Source: Patescibacteria group bacterium UBA6102 (lineage in GTDB: Bacteria > Patescibacteriota > Minisyncoccia > Minisyncoccales > UBA5738). From it: a stretch of DNA of 6,817 nucleotides. The stretch covers positions 5,803-12,619 of the forward strand of contig DIWQ01000024.1 of NCBI GenBank assembly GCA_002423555.1, given 5' to 3'. Made by a program: the position numbers and the translations under genes. How positions within the stretch are numbered: the stretch's first letter is position 1; every line of letters starts with the position of its first letter. The notes under the pieces are model-generated. The model searched no databases. It had not been told where the DNA came from and was given only the letters and a program-made list of their open reading frames with translations. Of this stretch, positions 1 to 6,496 are shown piece after piece.

Positions 1-1452
1 TTGTGGGACGATTACCGCGTTGATTCCATGGATTCCGGTTTTGAGTTTGACGAACCGGCGGTTTGGGGATATGCCGTCGGCCGCTTGATTGAACAGGCGG
101 CGCTGGCCAATCCCGCCAAAAAAACGGTGGCCCATTGCCATGAATGGCTGGCGGGCACGGCGCTGTTGTTCGCCAAAAAATTCGGCGCCGGCGCCGCTTC
201 GGTGTTTACCACGCACGCGACAACCCTGGGGCGCAGTCTGGCGTTTGCCGGCCGGGAATTTTATGCCGGCATTGAAAACATCAATCCGTCGGAGGAAGCT
301 TATCGTTATCACGTCCAAGCCAAGCATCTTTTGGAAGCGGCCGCCGCGCGCGAGTGTTCGGTGTTCACCACGGTGAGCGAAATCACCGGCGTGGAGTGTA
401 AGTATTTTTTGGGGCGGGAACCGGATGTTTTTCTGCCCAACGGATTGGATGCGGGCGGGTATTTGAGTTTTGAGGAGGCGGCGATCAAGCACCGCATCCA
501 GCGCGGCCGGATTCGCGAATTTTTGTTCTATAATTTTTTTCCGCACTACACTTTTGACCCGAAGAACACATTGTTCTATTTTCTGATGGCGCGGTATGAA
601 TTCCATGCCAAAGGAATTGATTCTTTCATCGTTGCTCTGGGAGATTTGAACCGGAAGTTAAAACGGGAAAAGAGTTCCCGGACGGTGATCGCCTTTTTGT
701 GGGTGCCGGCGCAGACCAAGGGCATCCATCCCGATCTGATTGAGAATCGCGGCAATTATTTTGACATCAAAGAATTCATTGAGGAAAATTCGGGCAATTT
801 GATGGAAAGTTTCACCTATTCTCTTTTTGCCGGAAAAGACTTGAAGAGCGCCGATGTTTTTGACGGCGAACCGCACCGCGAACTGGAACGCCGTTTGCGT
901 AAAGCCCGCCGTGCCGGCGCGCCGCTGATTTGCACCCACGAATTGGAATGCCGCAACGACCAGATAATCAAGGCGCTGGCGCAGGCCGGTTTGGAAAACA
1001 AAAAAGACGACTGCGTCAAAGTTATTTTCTATCCCGCTTACTTGACCGGCACCGATCGCCTGCTTAATCTGACGATGCGGGAGGCAATCCAAGGGTGTCA
1101 TTTGGGAGTTTTTCCGTCGTATTACGAACCGTGGGGATACACGCCGCTGGAAGCGGCGGCCGAGGGCGTGCCCGCGGTGACCAGCGATTTGAGCGGTCTG
1201 GGGCGGTTCTTGGCCGCTCTGCCTCGCGACGAGCAAAATCCGGGGATTTTTATCATCAATAATTTCGGCAAAAGCGCCGACGAAGCGGCGGAACAGCTGG
1301 GCGGCATTCTCTACGATTATGCGGTGATGCCGCGGCACCAGCGGGTGGAAAACAAGATTAACGCCCGCAAACTGGTGAATAATTTTGATTGGGCGGATTT
1401 GGCGGAGAATTACGTGGCGGCGCACAATCTGGCGTTACAAAGTAAAAATTAA
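1..1452 (+). CDS. Glycogen synthase, GT3 (eukaryotic-type) family, 5'-truncated
   Basis: Transfers glucose from a nucleotide sugar (UDP-glucose in characterised GT3 enzymes) to the non-reducing end of a growing alpha-1,4-glucan in the cytoplasm. Only the C-terminal 483 residues are in the window. The first codon (TTG) aligns to internal GT3 sequence, so it is not a start; judging from yeast and human enzymes, roughly 130-150 residues are missing. Visible GT3 signatures, numbered from base 1, are HEWLAG (47-52), FTTHATTLGR (69-78), FTTVSEIT (122-129), LPNGLD (145-150) and FPSYYEPWGYTPLE (371-384). The last carries the E-X7-E pair E376/E384; E376 matches the catalytic glutamate of eukaryotic enzymes. 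This separates it from the bacterial GT5 GlgA family. The C-terminal helix matching the glucose-6-phosphate-sensing arginine cluster (445-464) keeps only some basic residues, and there is no phosphorylation tail. A debranching enzyme gene follows 87 nt downstream. The family call is firm; allosteric behaviour is unknown. Confidence 0.93.
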   Translation: MWDDYRVDSMDSGFEFDEPAVWGYAVGRLIEQAALANPAKKTVAHCHEWLAGTALLFAKKFGAGAASVFTTHATTLGRSLAFAGREFYAGIENINPSEEAYRYHVQAKHLLEAAAARECSVFTTVSEITGVECKYFLGREPDVFLPNGLDAGGYLSFEEAAIKHRIQRGRIREFLFYNFFPHYTFDPKNTLFYFLMARYEFHAKGIDSFIVALGDLNRKLKREKSSRTVIAFLWVPAQTKGIHPDLIENRGNYFDIKEFIEENSGNLMESFTYSLFAGKDLKSADVFDGEPHRELERRLRKARRAGAPLICTHELECRNDQIIKALAQAGLENKKDDCVKVIFYPAYLTGTDRLLNLTMREAIQGCHLGVFPSYYEPWGYTPLEAAAEGVPAVTSDLSGLGRFLAALPRDEQNPGIFIINNFGKSADEAAEQLGGILYDYAVMPRHQRVENKINARKLVNNFDWADLAENYVAAHNLALQSKN

Positions 1453-1533
1453 AAATGAAAAAGTAAAAACGGCAATTTAAAATTTTTAATTTGAAATTTT
1501 CGTTTTTCCTTTTTAAATTTACCTTTTTAATTT
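1446..1533. repeat. A/T-rich imperfect inverted repeat between glycogen genes
   Basis: The left arm (1446-1471) is made of A-runs and ends in AAAAACG. The right arm (1501-1533) begins CGTTTTT and is made of T-runs, giving a loosely complementary pair. The intervening segment (1472-1500) is itself rich in AATTT/AAATT. It overlaps the last codons of the glycogen synthase and fills the spacer up to the next start. It has no G/C-rich stem, so it is not a convincing intrinsic terminator. Low-complexity composition could produce the symmetry by chance. Confidence 0.4.
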
Positions 1534-1539
1534 ATATTC

Positions 1540-3327
1540 GTGGAACTTATCCATAACTTCGGGAAAAAAACAATAATCAAAACTGTCAATGACCTTGGCG
1601 GCAGAGGTCTGATGCTCGGTCGGGCCGGCGGTTATTTGTGGATCGGCAAAAATCCGGCCAGCCGCTATCAGGGATGGTTCTGTCAAATCGGCGGCCGCTT
1701 GATAAAAATAATTGACGATATCCGCCCCGTCGGCGCGGCCGGTTTTTTGGCGTTGGAAAACGATTTTTGGCGGGTGAAAAGAATTTGGGAGAACAACCGG
1801 GAGTCTTTTTTTCTTCCCACGCAAAATTGTCTGGCCTATGAAATTGAAAAACCGGCGGAAATATCATTTTTTTTGGACATCAAGGAATCATATAAAAATC
1901 CGGACGCGGAACAGCATTATGCGGTTTGGGAAGAGGACGGATTGATTCTGGCCGTCTGCCGCCAAATTTCCGGATTGCCCCTGCCGGAGATTTTTTTGGC
2001 GGTTGCCGGCGACTTCAAAATTTCCAAAATAACAAACGAATGGGCCGATCGCGATTATGAGTGGGACAAAAAACGCGCATCGCCCCCGTTTTGCCGCCGG
2101 GCTTTCCGTCCGGCGGCGGTGTCAGCCTCAAGACTGGTTTTTGCCGCCGGCGGCGACAAGGAAGAGACCGCCGCCCGCGCCGGCCGGATTTTAAACGATT
2201 TTGAAGCGGAAAAGTCAAAAAAACGCACGGAATTTTTAAATAATTATCGCGCGAAAGTTTTTTGGCCGGTATTGCCCGATAAGACTGCGGTGGCCAAAGC
2301 CGCGGCCAAAAATGCCCTGCGGATGCTGGTTAAAACCGAAAAAGACAGTTTGTCGTTGCGTGCCGGCTGGCCGTGGTTTTTCCAGATTTGGCAGAGAGAT
2401 GAGGCGGTGTCGCTGAAAGGGCTGGCTGAATTTGATCGAACTGCCGCCACGACGGTTTTTTGGCGCCAGTTCAAAGAATTGAAAAAAAACAAATATCATT
2501 TTGACACCGCCGACGGCGCCGGCTGGCTGTTTTCGCGCGCCGCCGAATTTTTGAAGAAGAATTTTTTTGACGGCGAAGAAAAACGGGAAATTGCCGATGC
2601 TTTGGAAAGAGCGATCGGCTGGCAGTTGCGGTATCGCACGCGGGGCGGTTTGGCGGTAAATACCGATGAAAAAACTTGGATGGACAGTCTGGAACGCCCC
2701 GGGGCATGCGTGGAAATCCAGGCCCAGCGGTTGGCGATGTATGATCTGGCGCGTCGGCTCACCGACGATCCGGAAAAAAAAGAATATTATTCGCAGTTAA
2801 AAGACGGGTTGGAAATTATCGCGCGAAAAACTTTTTTTGACACGCAAAATTTGGCCGATCGCTTTGATGTTGAAAAAAACAAACATGATTTCACTTGCCG
2901 CCCCAATCTTTTTCTGGCCGCCTATATTTATCCGGACTTGCTGGAAAAAAGCGAGTGGCGCGTTGTTTTTGAAAATGCGCTGGCAAAGTTGTGGCTTGAC
3001 TGGGGCGGGCTGGCCACCATTGACAAAAACGATCCGCGGTTCTGCCCGCAAAGCACCGGCGAGAATGCCAAATCATACCACAACGGCGACAGCTGGTTTT
3101 GGATAAACAATATCGCTGCGATTGCGATGCGCCGGATCGCCGGCGGATATTTCAAGCATTACATTGAAAAAATTTTTGTCGCCTCTCGCCACGATATTTT
3201 GTGGGGCGGGGCGCTGGGATGCGCGTCCGAAATCAGTTCGGCGCAAAGCTTTGATCCCGCCGGCTGTCCCAATCAAGCCTGGAGCAATGCCACTTTTCTG
3301 GAACTTTGCCGCGAATTTAAAAAATAA
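1540..3327 (+). CDS. Amylo-alpha-1,6-glucosidase (glycogen debranching enzyme), GH133
   Basis: Predicted to hydrolyse alpha-1,6 branch points in glycogen in the cytoplasm, releasing glucose. The N-terminal beta-rich domain (about 1-230) contains the family motif SRYQGW (41-46). The C-terminal (alpha/alpha)6-barrel (about 245-595) carries AGWPWF followed by WQRDEAV (284-290), TWMDSLERPG with VEIQAQ (379-396), YHNGDSWFW (513-521), and SEI (563-565) followed by GCPNQAWS (575-582). By comparison with characterised debranching enzymes, D287 and E564 are the likely acid/base pair. At 595 residues it is at the short end for bacterial members. It lacks the GH13-type 4-alpha-glucanotransferase half of eukaryotic debranching enzyme, so only the glucosidase activity is expected. 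The start is GTG at 1540: an in-frame TAA lies at 1528-1530 and no other start lies between. No Shine-Dalgarno is visible. It follows the glycogen synthase in the same direction and probably belongs to the same transcription unit. Confidence 0.91.
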   Translation: MELIHNFGKKTIIKTVNDLGGRGLMLGRAGGYLWIGKNPASRYQGWFCQIGGRLIKIIDDIRPVGAAGFLALENDFWRVKRIWENNRESFFLPTQNCLAYEIEKPAEISFFLDIKESYKNPDAEQHYAVWEEDGLILAVCRQISGLPLPEIFLAVAGDFKISKITNEWADRDYEWDKKRASPPFCRRAFRPAAVSASRLVFAAGGDKEETAARAGRILNDFEAEKSKKRTEFLNNYRAKVFWPVLPDKTAVAKAAAKNALRMLVKTEKDSLSLRAGWPWFFQIWQRDEAVSLKGLAEFDRTAATTVFWRQFKELKKNKYHFDTADGAGWLFSRAAEFLKKNFFDGEEKREIADALERAIGWQLRYRTRGGLAVNTDEKTWMDSLERPGACVEIQAQRLAMYDLARRLTDDPEKKEYYSQLKDGLEIIARKTFFDTQNLADRFDVEKNKHDFTCRPNLFLAAYIYPDLLEKSEWRVVFENALAKLWLDWGGLATIDKNDPRFCPQSTGENAKSYHNGDSWFWINNIAAIAMRRIAGGYFKHYIEKIFVASRHDILWGGALGCASEISSAQSFDPAGCPNQAWSNATFLELCREFKK

Positions 3328-3336
3328 AATTGTTTT

Positions 3337-4356
3337 ATGGAAAAATTTTCATCAATCGACGGTATCATCGGCGATGTTGGCCCCGAAGGCGAAGAAGAAG
3401 TGAAGGAATGCTTTGCTTATCGATTTAAAAAACAGAACTACGAAGGTTTGTCGGAAGTAGAAAAAAGAAAAACTTCGGAAGAATCGGCAACGGTTCAACT
3501 GGCAAATCAATTAACGAACGAGATATTGAGAAGACATGATTGTGGTATTTTTGATATACCGGAACAAAACATCCACATAATAAAAGAAGAATGCTGGCAA
3601 GACGAAGAAAATGAAGCGACTTATTTTTGGGATTTGCAAGCAATCGGAATAAAAGAAAGAAAGTCGGCAGCATCTTTGTTGGAAATCACAATGCATGAGA
3701 TGATGCATATGAAAGTGCGTAACTTTGTTCAGGTTCCGATAGGTTTGGAAAAGTCGTTAACCAACGTAAAAGCGTTTTCAAACGGGTTGAACGTTATCAA
3801 TCGGGGCGGGGGGAAAGAATACTTTGAAAATTTAAACGAGGCCGTGATAGAAGAAATGGTTAAAAAAGAAATATTGGAATATATTGATTCGGAAATTTCT
3901 GATCAAGAGATTGCGGAAACCAAAAGAATTAAAGGCGGCTTATTGTCGGGATCGTTGAAACATGATTTGGCAAAGAATCGGGAAGATATTGAAGATATAT
4001 TATACGCCTCTTGCGACGAGAGCGGCCGGATAAAAGAGGTGGATTTTTTTTGCTACCATAAATCAAGAAAGATGCTTGATATTCTTATAAATAAAATTTT
4101 TCAAAACAAAGAAAATCTTGAGGCAAATAATAAAAATGAATTCAATATAAAAGCTCGCGAGGATGTTTTTAACGTTTTTGCCGAGGCGACATTAAAAGGG
4201 GAAATTCGCAGAGTAATAAAATTAGTTGACCGCGTATTTGGATTGGGAACGATGAAAAATTTAGCTGGTTTTGAAAATAAAACCGATGCGGACGGCAAAC
4301 CGTTCAACGACATCGACGGCCAGTTGGAATTCGTGAAAAAATTGGGCGAAAATTAA
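3337..4356 (+). CDS. Putative gluzincin-type zinc metallopeptidase, uncharacterised
   Basis: A 339-residue protein with no signal peptide or membrane segment, so probably cytosolic, and rich in Glu and Lys. I cannot name a characterised family. HEMMH (120-124) is an HExxH zinc motif. It is followed 44 residues later by LNEAVIEE (166-173), which resembles the thermolysin NExxxD element. This predicts zinc ligands H120, H124 and E168, with E121 as catalytic base and E172 in the supporting acidic position. The C-terminal half (about 225-320) is helical and charged, with YHKSRK (240-245), a segment EDVFNVFAEA and FGLGTMKNL. From memory, proteins with this HExxH...LNEA..EE plan occur as hypothetical proteins in Patescibacteria, but I could not check this. 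ATG at 3337 begins 9 nt after the debranching enzyme stop, with no Shine-Dalgarno, suggesting co-transcription. The middle uses A/T-rich codons unlike both neighbours, a possible sign of transfer. Substrate is unknown; a non-peptidase role remains possible. Confidence 0.72.
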   Translation: MEKFSSIDGIIGDVGPEGEEEVKECFAYRFKKQNYEGLSEVEKRKTSEESATVQLANQLTNEILRRHDCGIFDIPEQNIHIIKEECWQDEENEATYFWDLQAIGIKERKSAASLLEITMHEMMHMKVRNFVQVPIGLEKSLTNVKAFSNGLNVINRGGGKEYFENLNEAVIEEMVKKEILEYIDSEISDQEIAETKRIKGGLLSGSLKHDLAKNREDIEDILYASCDESGRIKEVDFFCYHKSRKMLDILINKIFQNKENLEANNKNEFNIKAREDVFNVFAEATLKGEIRRVIKLVDRVFGLGTMKNLAGFENKTDADGKPFNDIDGQLEFVKKLGEN

Positions 4357-4369
4357 AATTGCCAGTTGT

Positions 4370-4398
4370 TTGACAAAATCAAAAAACGGGCGTAGTAT
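4370..4398 (+). promoter_or_regulatory. Sigma70-type promoter for the thrS leader
   Basis: A perfect -35 hexamer TTGACA (4370-4375) is separated by exactly 17 nt from TAGTAT (4393-4398), which matches the -10 consensus at four of six positions including the first and last two. Transcription would begin near 4405, just upstream of the structured T-box leader. The site lies 13 nt after the stop of the metallopeptidase-like gene. Sequence match only. Confidence 0.6.
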
Positions 4399-4531
4399 CA
4401 AATCACAATTGAATATTTGCCAAAAGGCGATTGGCGCGGCCACCAACCGCGTTGCCGGGTGAAAAAACCGGCAACCGTCAAAGGTCTAAGTTTTTTGGCA
4501 AAAAAGAGATATCCCTTGTTTTACTCGGGAC

Positions 4532-4573
4532 AAGTTAGGTGGAACCGCGGGAGCAAAAACCTCGCCCTAATTT
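4532..4573 (+). promoter_or_regulatory. T-box antiterminator helix
   Basis: Helix A1 pairs 4532-4539 (core TTAGG) with 4566-4573 (core CCTAA), with one G-U pair. The 7-nt bulge TGGAACC (4540-4546) follows. Helix A2 pairs GCGGG (4547-4551) with CTCGC (4561-4565) with one G-U pair, closing a 9-nt loop. This is the canonical antiterminator arrangement. The 3' strand is the same sequence that forms the 5' strand of the terminator, so the two structures exclude each other. Confidence 0.88.
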
Positions 4574-4608
4574 TGAATGAAAATTCAAGGTTGGGGCGAG
4601 GTTTTTTT
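4560..4608 (+). terminator. Intrinsic terminator of the thrS T-box leader
   Basis: An uninterrupted 19-bp stem pairs 4560-4578 with 4583-4601, including three G-U wobbles, closed by a GAAA tetraloop (4579-4582). It is followed at once by seven Ts (4602-4608). The G/C-rich base (CCTCGCCC with GGGGCGAGG) and T-run are textbook. It forms by default when tRNA-Thr is charged and stops transcription before thrS. Confidence 0.95.
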
Positions 4609-4614
4609 AATGTC

Positions 4615-4656
4615 AAAATCCAAAATCCAAAATCCAAATGTCAAATAAATGTCAAA
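4615..4656. repeat. Tandem heptamer and octamer repeats in the thrS 5' spacer
   Basis: Three head-to-tail copies of AAAATCC lie at 4615-4621, 4622-4628 and 4629-4635. ATGTCAAA occurs at 4610-4617, 4638-4645 and 4649-4656. The stretch is simple-sequence spacer between the terminator and the gene. Because an ATG at 4638 falls inside these repeats, the extra 16 residues it would add to ThrRS are unlikely to be real protein. Confidence 0.7.
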
Positions 4657-4685
4657 ATGATAAAATGTTAAAAATAAATAAAAAT

Positions 4686-6485
4686 ATGAACAAAAGATAC
4701 GATATTGAAGTGATTCGCCATTCGCTGGCGCATATAATGGCCGCGGCCGTAAAAAGCATATATCCGGCGGCGAAGTTTGGCATGGGGCCGGCGATTGAAA
4801 ACGGTTTTTATTATGATTTTGATTTGGGCGGCCAAACTTTGGCGCCGGACAATTTAAAAGAGATTGAGATTAAGATGAAAAAGATTATCGGCGGCGGCGT
4901 GACATTTGAGAGAAAAGAAATCGGCGTTGATGAGGCCAAAAAGATTTTCGCGGACCAGCCATATAAGCTGGAGATTATTTCCGATTTGGAAAACAAGGGC
5001 GAGCAAAAAGTGTCGGTCTACCAAAGCGGCGATTTTTACGACCTTTGCCGCGGGTTGCATGTGGAATCGGCAAAAGATCTGCCGATTGACGGCTTCAAAT
5101 TAACCAAAATCGCGGGCGCCTATTGGAAAGGCGGCGAGAAAAACAAAATGCTCACGCGCGTCTACGGCGCGGCGTTCGCATCAAAAAAAGAGTTGGACGA
5201 TTATCTGATAAATTTGGAAGAAGCGGAAAAACGCGACCATCGCAAGTTGGGCAAAGAGCTGGATTTATTCCATATTGATGAAGATGCCGGATTGGGATTG
5301 GTATTGTGGCATCCCAAGGGCGCGATGTTGTGGCGCGTAATTGAAGACTTTTGGTATGACGCGCATTTGAAAGGCGGATATGATTTGGTCCGTTCGCCCC
5401 ACATTGGCAACCGTCGGTTATGGGAAAAATCCGGGCACTGGGGATTTTTTTCGGGCAGTATGTATCCGGCAATGGAAGTCGGCCAATCGCTGGAAGATTT
5501 GCAGGCCGGCAAAAAGCCCGATGAATCGGAACAGTATTTGCTCAAGCCGATGAATTGTCCATTCCATGTTCGGATATATAAAAACAATTTGCATTCCTAT
5601 CGCGAATTGCCGATGCGCTGGGCCGAATGCGGCACGGTTTATCGCTATGAGAAAAAGGGCGAGCTTTCGGGATTGACGCGCGTGCGCGGGTTCACGCAGG
5701 ATGACGCGCATATCATTTGCCGCAAAGACCAGGTTAGAGATGAACTGAAAAAAGTAATCGATTTTATCGCGTTTATGTATAAGTCGTTCGGTTTTGAAAT
5801 GGATAAAGTGAATGTTTATTTGTCGTTGCGCGACCCGATCAATAAAGAGCACTATGCCGGTGATGACGAAGGATGGGAATTTACCGAAAATATTTTGCGC
5901 GAGGTGGCGGTTGAAAAAAAATTAAATTTCAAGGAAGAGTTGGGCGAAGCGGCGTTTTACGGGCCGAAATTGGATTTCAAAATCAAAGATGTTTTAGGCC
6001 GCGAATGGCAGTGCTCCACTTTGCAGTTTGATTTTAATTTGCCGGAAAGATTTGATATGTCGTTTGTGAACCAAAAAGGAGAGCAGGAAAAACCGTATAT
6101 GCTGCATCGGGCGTTGTTCGGATCATTCGAAAGATTTATCGGCCTTTTGATTGAGCACTATGCCGGCGCGTTCCCGGTTTGGCTATCGCCGGTGCAGGCA
6201 AAAATATTGTCGGTGGGCGAGGCGCATGTTGATTTTTGCCAAAATCTGGCCGATGAGTTCCGGCAAGCGGGTATTCGCACGGAAGTTGATTTCGCCGACG
6301 AAACCCTGGGCAATAAAATCCGCAAAGCCGCCGGCGAAAAGATTTCCTATGTTTTGGTCGTGGGCGATAAGGAGGCGCAATCCGATATGCTGGCCGTGCG
6401 CGATCGCGGTTCAAAATCCGCCCGCCAGATTTCCAAAGCCGATTTTATCGCCGAAGTCCTCGCCAAAATCAAAAACCGTGATTAA
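4686..6485 (+). CDS. thrS: Threonine--tRNA ligase (ThrRS), lacking the TGS domain
   Basis: Charges tRNA-Thr with threonine using ATP, in the cytoplasm. From ATG 4686 the product is 599 residues. It opens directly in the editing (SAD) domain: HSLAH (12-16) and CRGLH (121-125) supply H12, H16, C121 and H125, at the same spacing as H73, H77, C182 and H186 of E. coli ThrRS. Thus the N-terminal TGS domain (about 61 residues) is absent. The class II catalytic core follows, with MNCPFH (289-294), RVRGFTQDDAH and motif 3 (GSFERFIG). C291, H342 and H474 match the zinc ligands that select threonine. The C-terminal anticodon-binding domain (about 490-599) ends the protein. A segment between GHWGFF and MNCPFH is longer than in E. 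coli. An in-frame ATG at 4638 would add 16 residues encoded by repetitive spacer, and I reject it. No Shine-Dalgarno precedes either ATG. Expression is governed by the T-box leader upstream. Confidence 0.98.
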   Translation: MNKRYDIEVIRHSLAHIMAAAVKSIYPAAKFGMGPAIENGFYYDFDLGGQTLAPDNLKEIEIKMKKIIGGGVTFERKEIGVDEAKKIFADQPYKLEIISDLENKGEQKVSVYQSGDFYDLCRGLHVESAKDLPIDGFKLTKIAGAYWKGGEKNKMLTRVYGAAFASKKELDDYLINLEEAEKRDHRKLGKELDLFHIDEDAGLGLVLWHPKGAMLWRVIEDFWYDAHLKGGYDLVRSPHIGNRRLWEKSGHWGFFSGSMYPAMEVGQSLEDLQAGKKPDESEQYLLKPMNCPFHVRIYKNNLHSYRELPMRWAECGTVYRYEKKGELSGLTRVRGFTQDDAHIICRKDQVRDELKKVIDFIAFMYKSFGFEMDKVNVYLSLRDPINKEHYAGDDEGWEFTENILREVAVEKKLNFKEELGEAAFYGPKLDFKIKDVLGREWQCSTLQFDFNLPERFDMSFVNQKGEQEKPYMLHRALFGSFERFIGLLIEHYAGAFPVWLSPVQAKILSVGEAHVDFCQNLADEFRQAGIRTEVDFADETLGNKIRKAAGEKISYVLVVGDKEAQSDMLAVRDRGSKSARQISKADFIAEVLAKIKNRD

Positions 6486-6496
6486 AAAACCAAATA

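Larger units (their letters stand above)
4405..4608 (+). ncRNA. T-box riboswitch (tRNA-Thr sensing leader of thrS)
   Basis: A cis-acting leader that should bind uncharged tRNA-Thr and control transcription of the threonyl-tRNA synthetase gene downstream. The T-box itself, at 4536-4549, matches the 14-nt family consensus at 12 positions and contains the bulge TGGAACC (4540-4546). TGGA (4540-4543) would pair with the tRNA 3' end NCCA and predicts a U discriminator base. Upstream, 4416-4428 pairs with 4490-4502 (10 perfect pairs plus two G-U and one C-G), enclosing hairpin 4435-4451 (CGCGG/CCGCG) and adjacent hairpin 4452-4474 (TTGCCGG/CCGGCAA). A Stem III-like hairpin is TCCC/GGGA (4512-4515 with 4527-4530). 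Threonine codon ACC occurs in the 7-nt loop of the first hairpin (4442-4444, followed by A) and at 4474-4476; either could be the specifier. The classical S-turn and distal-loop motifs of Stem I were not recognised. The 5' end is inferred from the promoter. Confidence 0.9.

Noticed and set aside
1..3. TTG at the window start as the initiation codon of the glycogen synthase
   Set aside because: The sequence at codon 1 already aligns to the interior of GT3 enzymes; the N-terminal part lies outside the window.
658..1425. 255-codon open frame on the - strand opposite the glycogen synthase
   Set aside because: It is a shadow of the G/C-rich codons of the GT3 gene, whose motifs are unmistakable in the + frame.
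4417..4671. Open frame of 84 codons across the thrS leader as a leader peptide
   Set aside because: It runs through the T-box, antiterminator and terminator; RNA structure explains the sequence, and the frame has no protein-like features or ribosome binding site.
4638..4685. ATG at 4638 as the thrS start
   Set aside because: It sits inside tandem spacer repeats, encodes low-complexity Asn/Lys-rich residues, and ThrRS homology begins only after the ATG at 4686.
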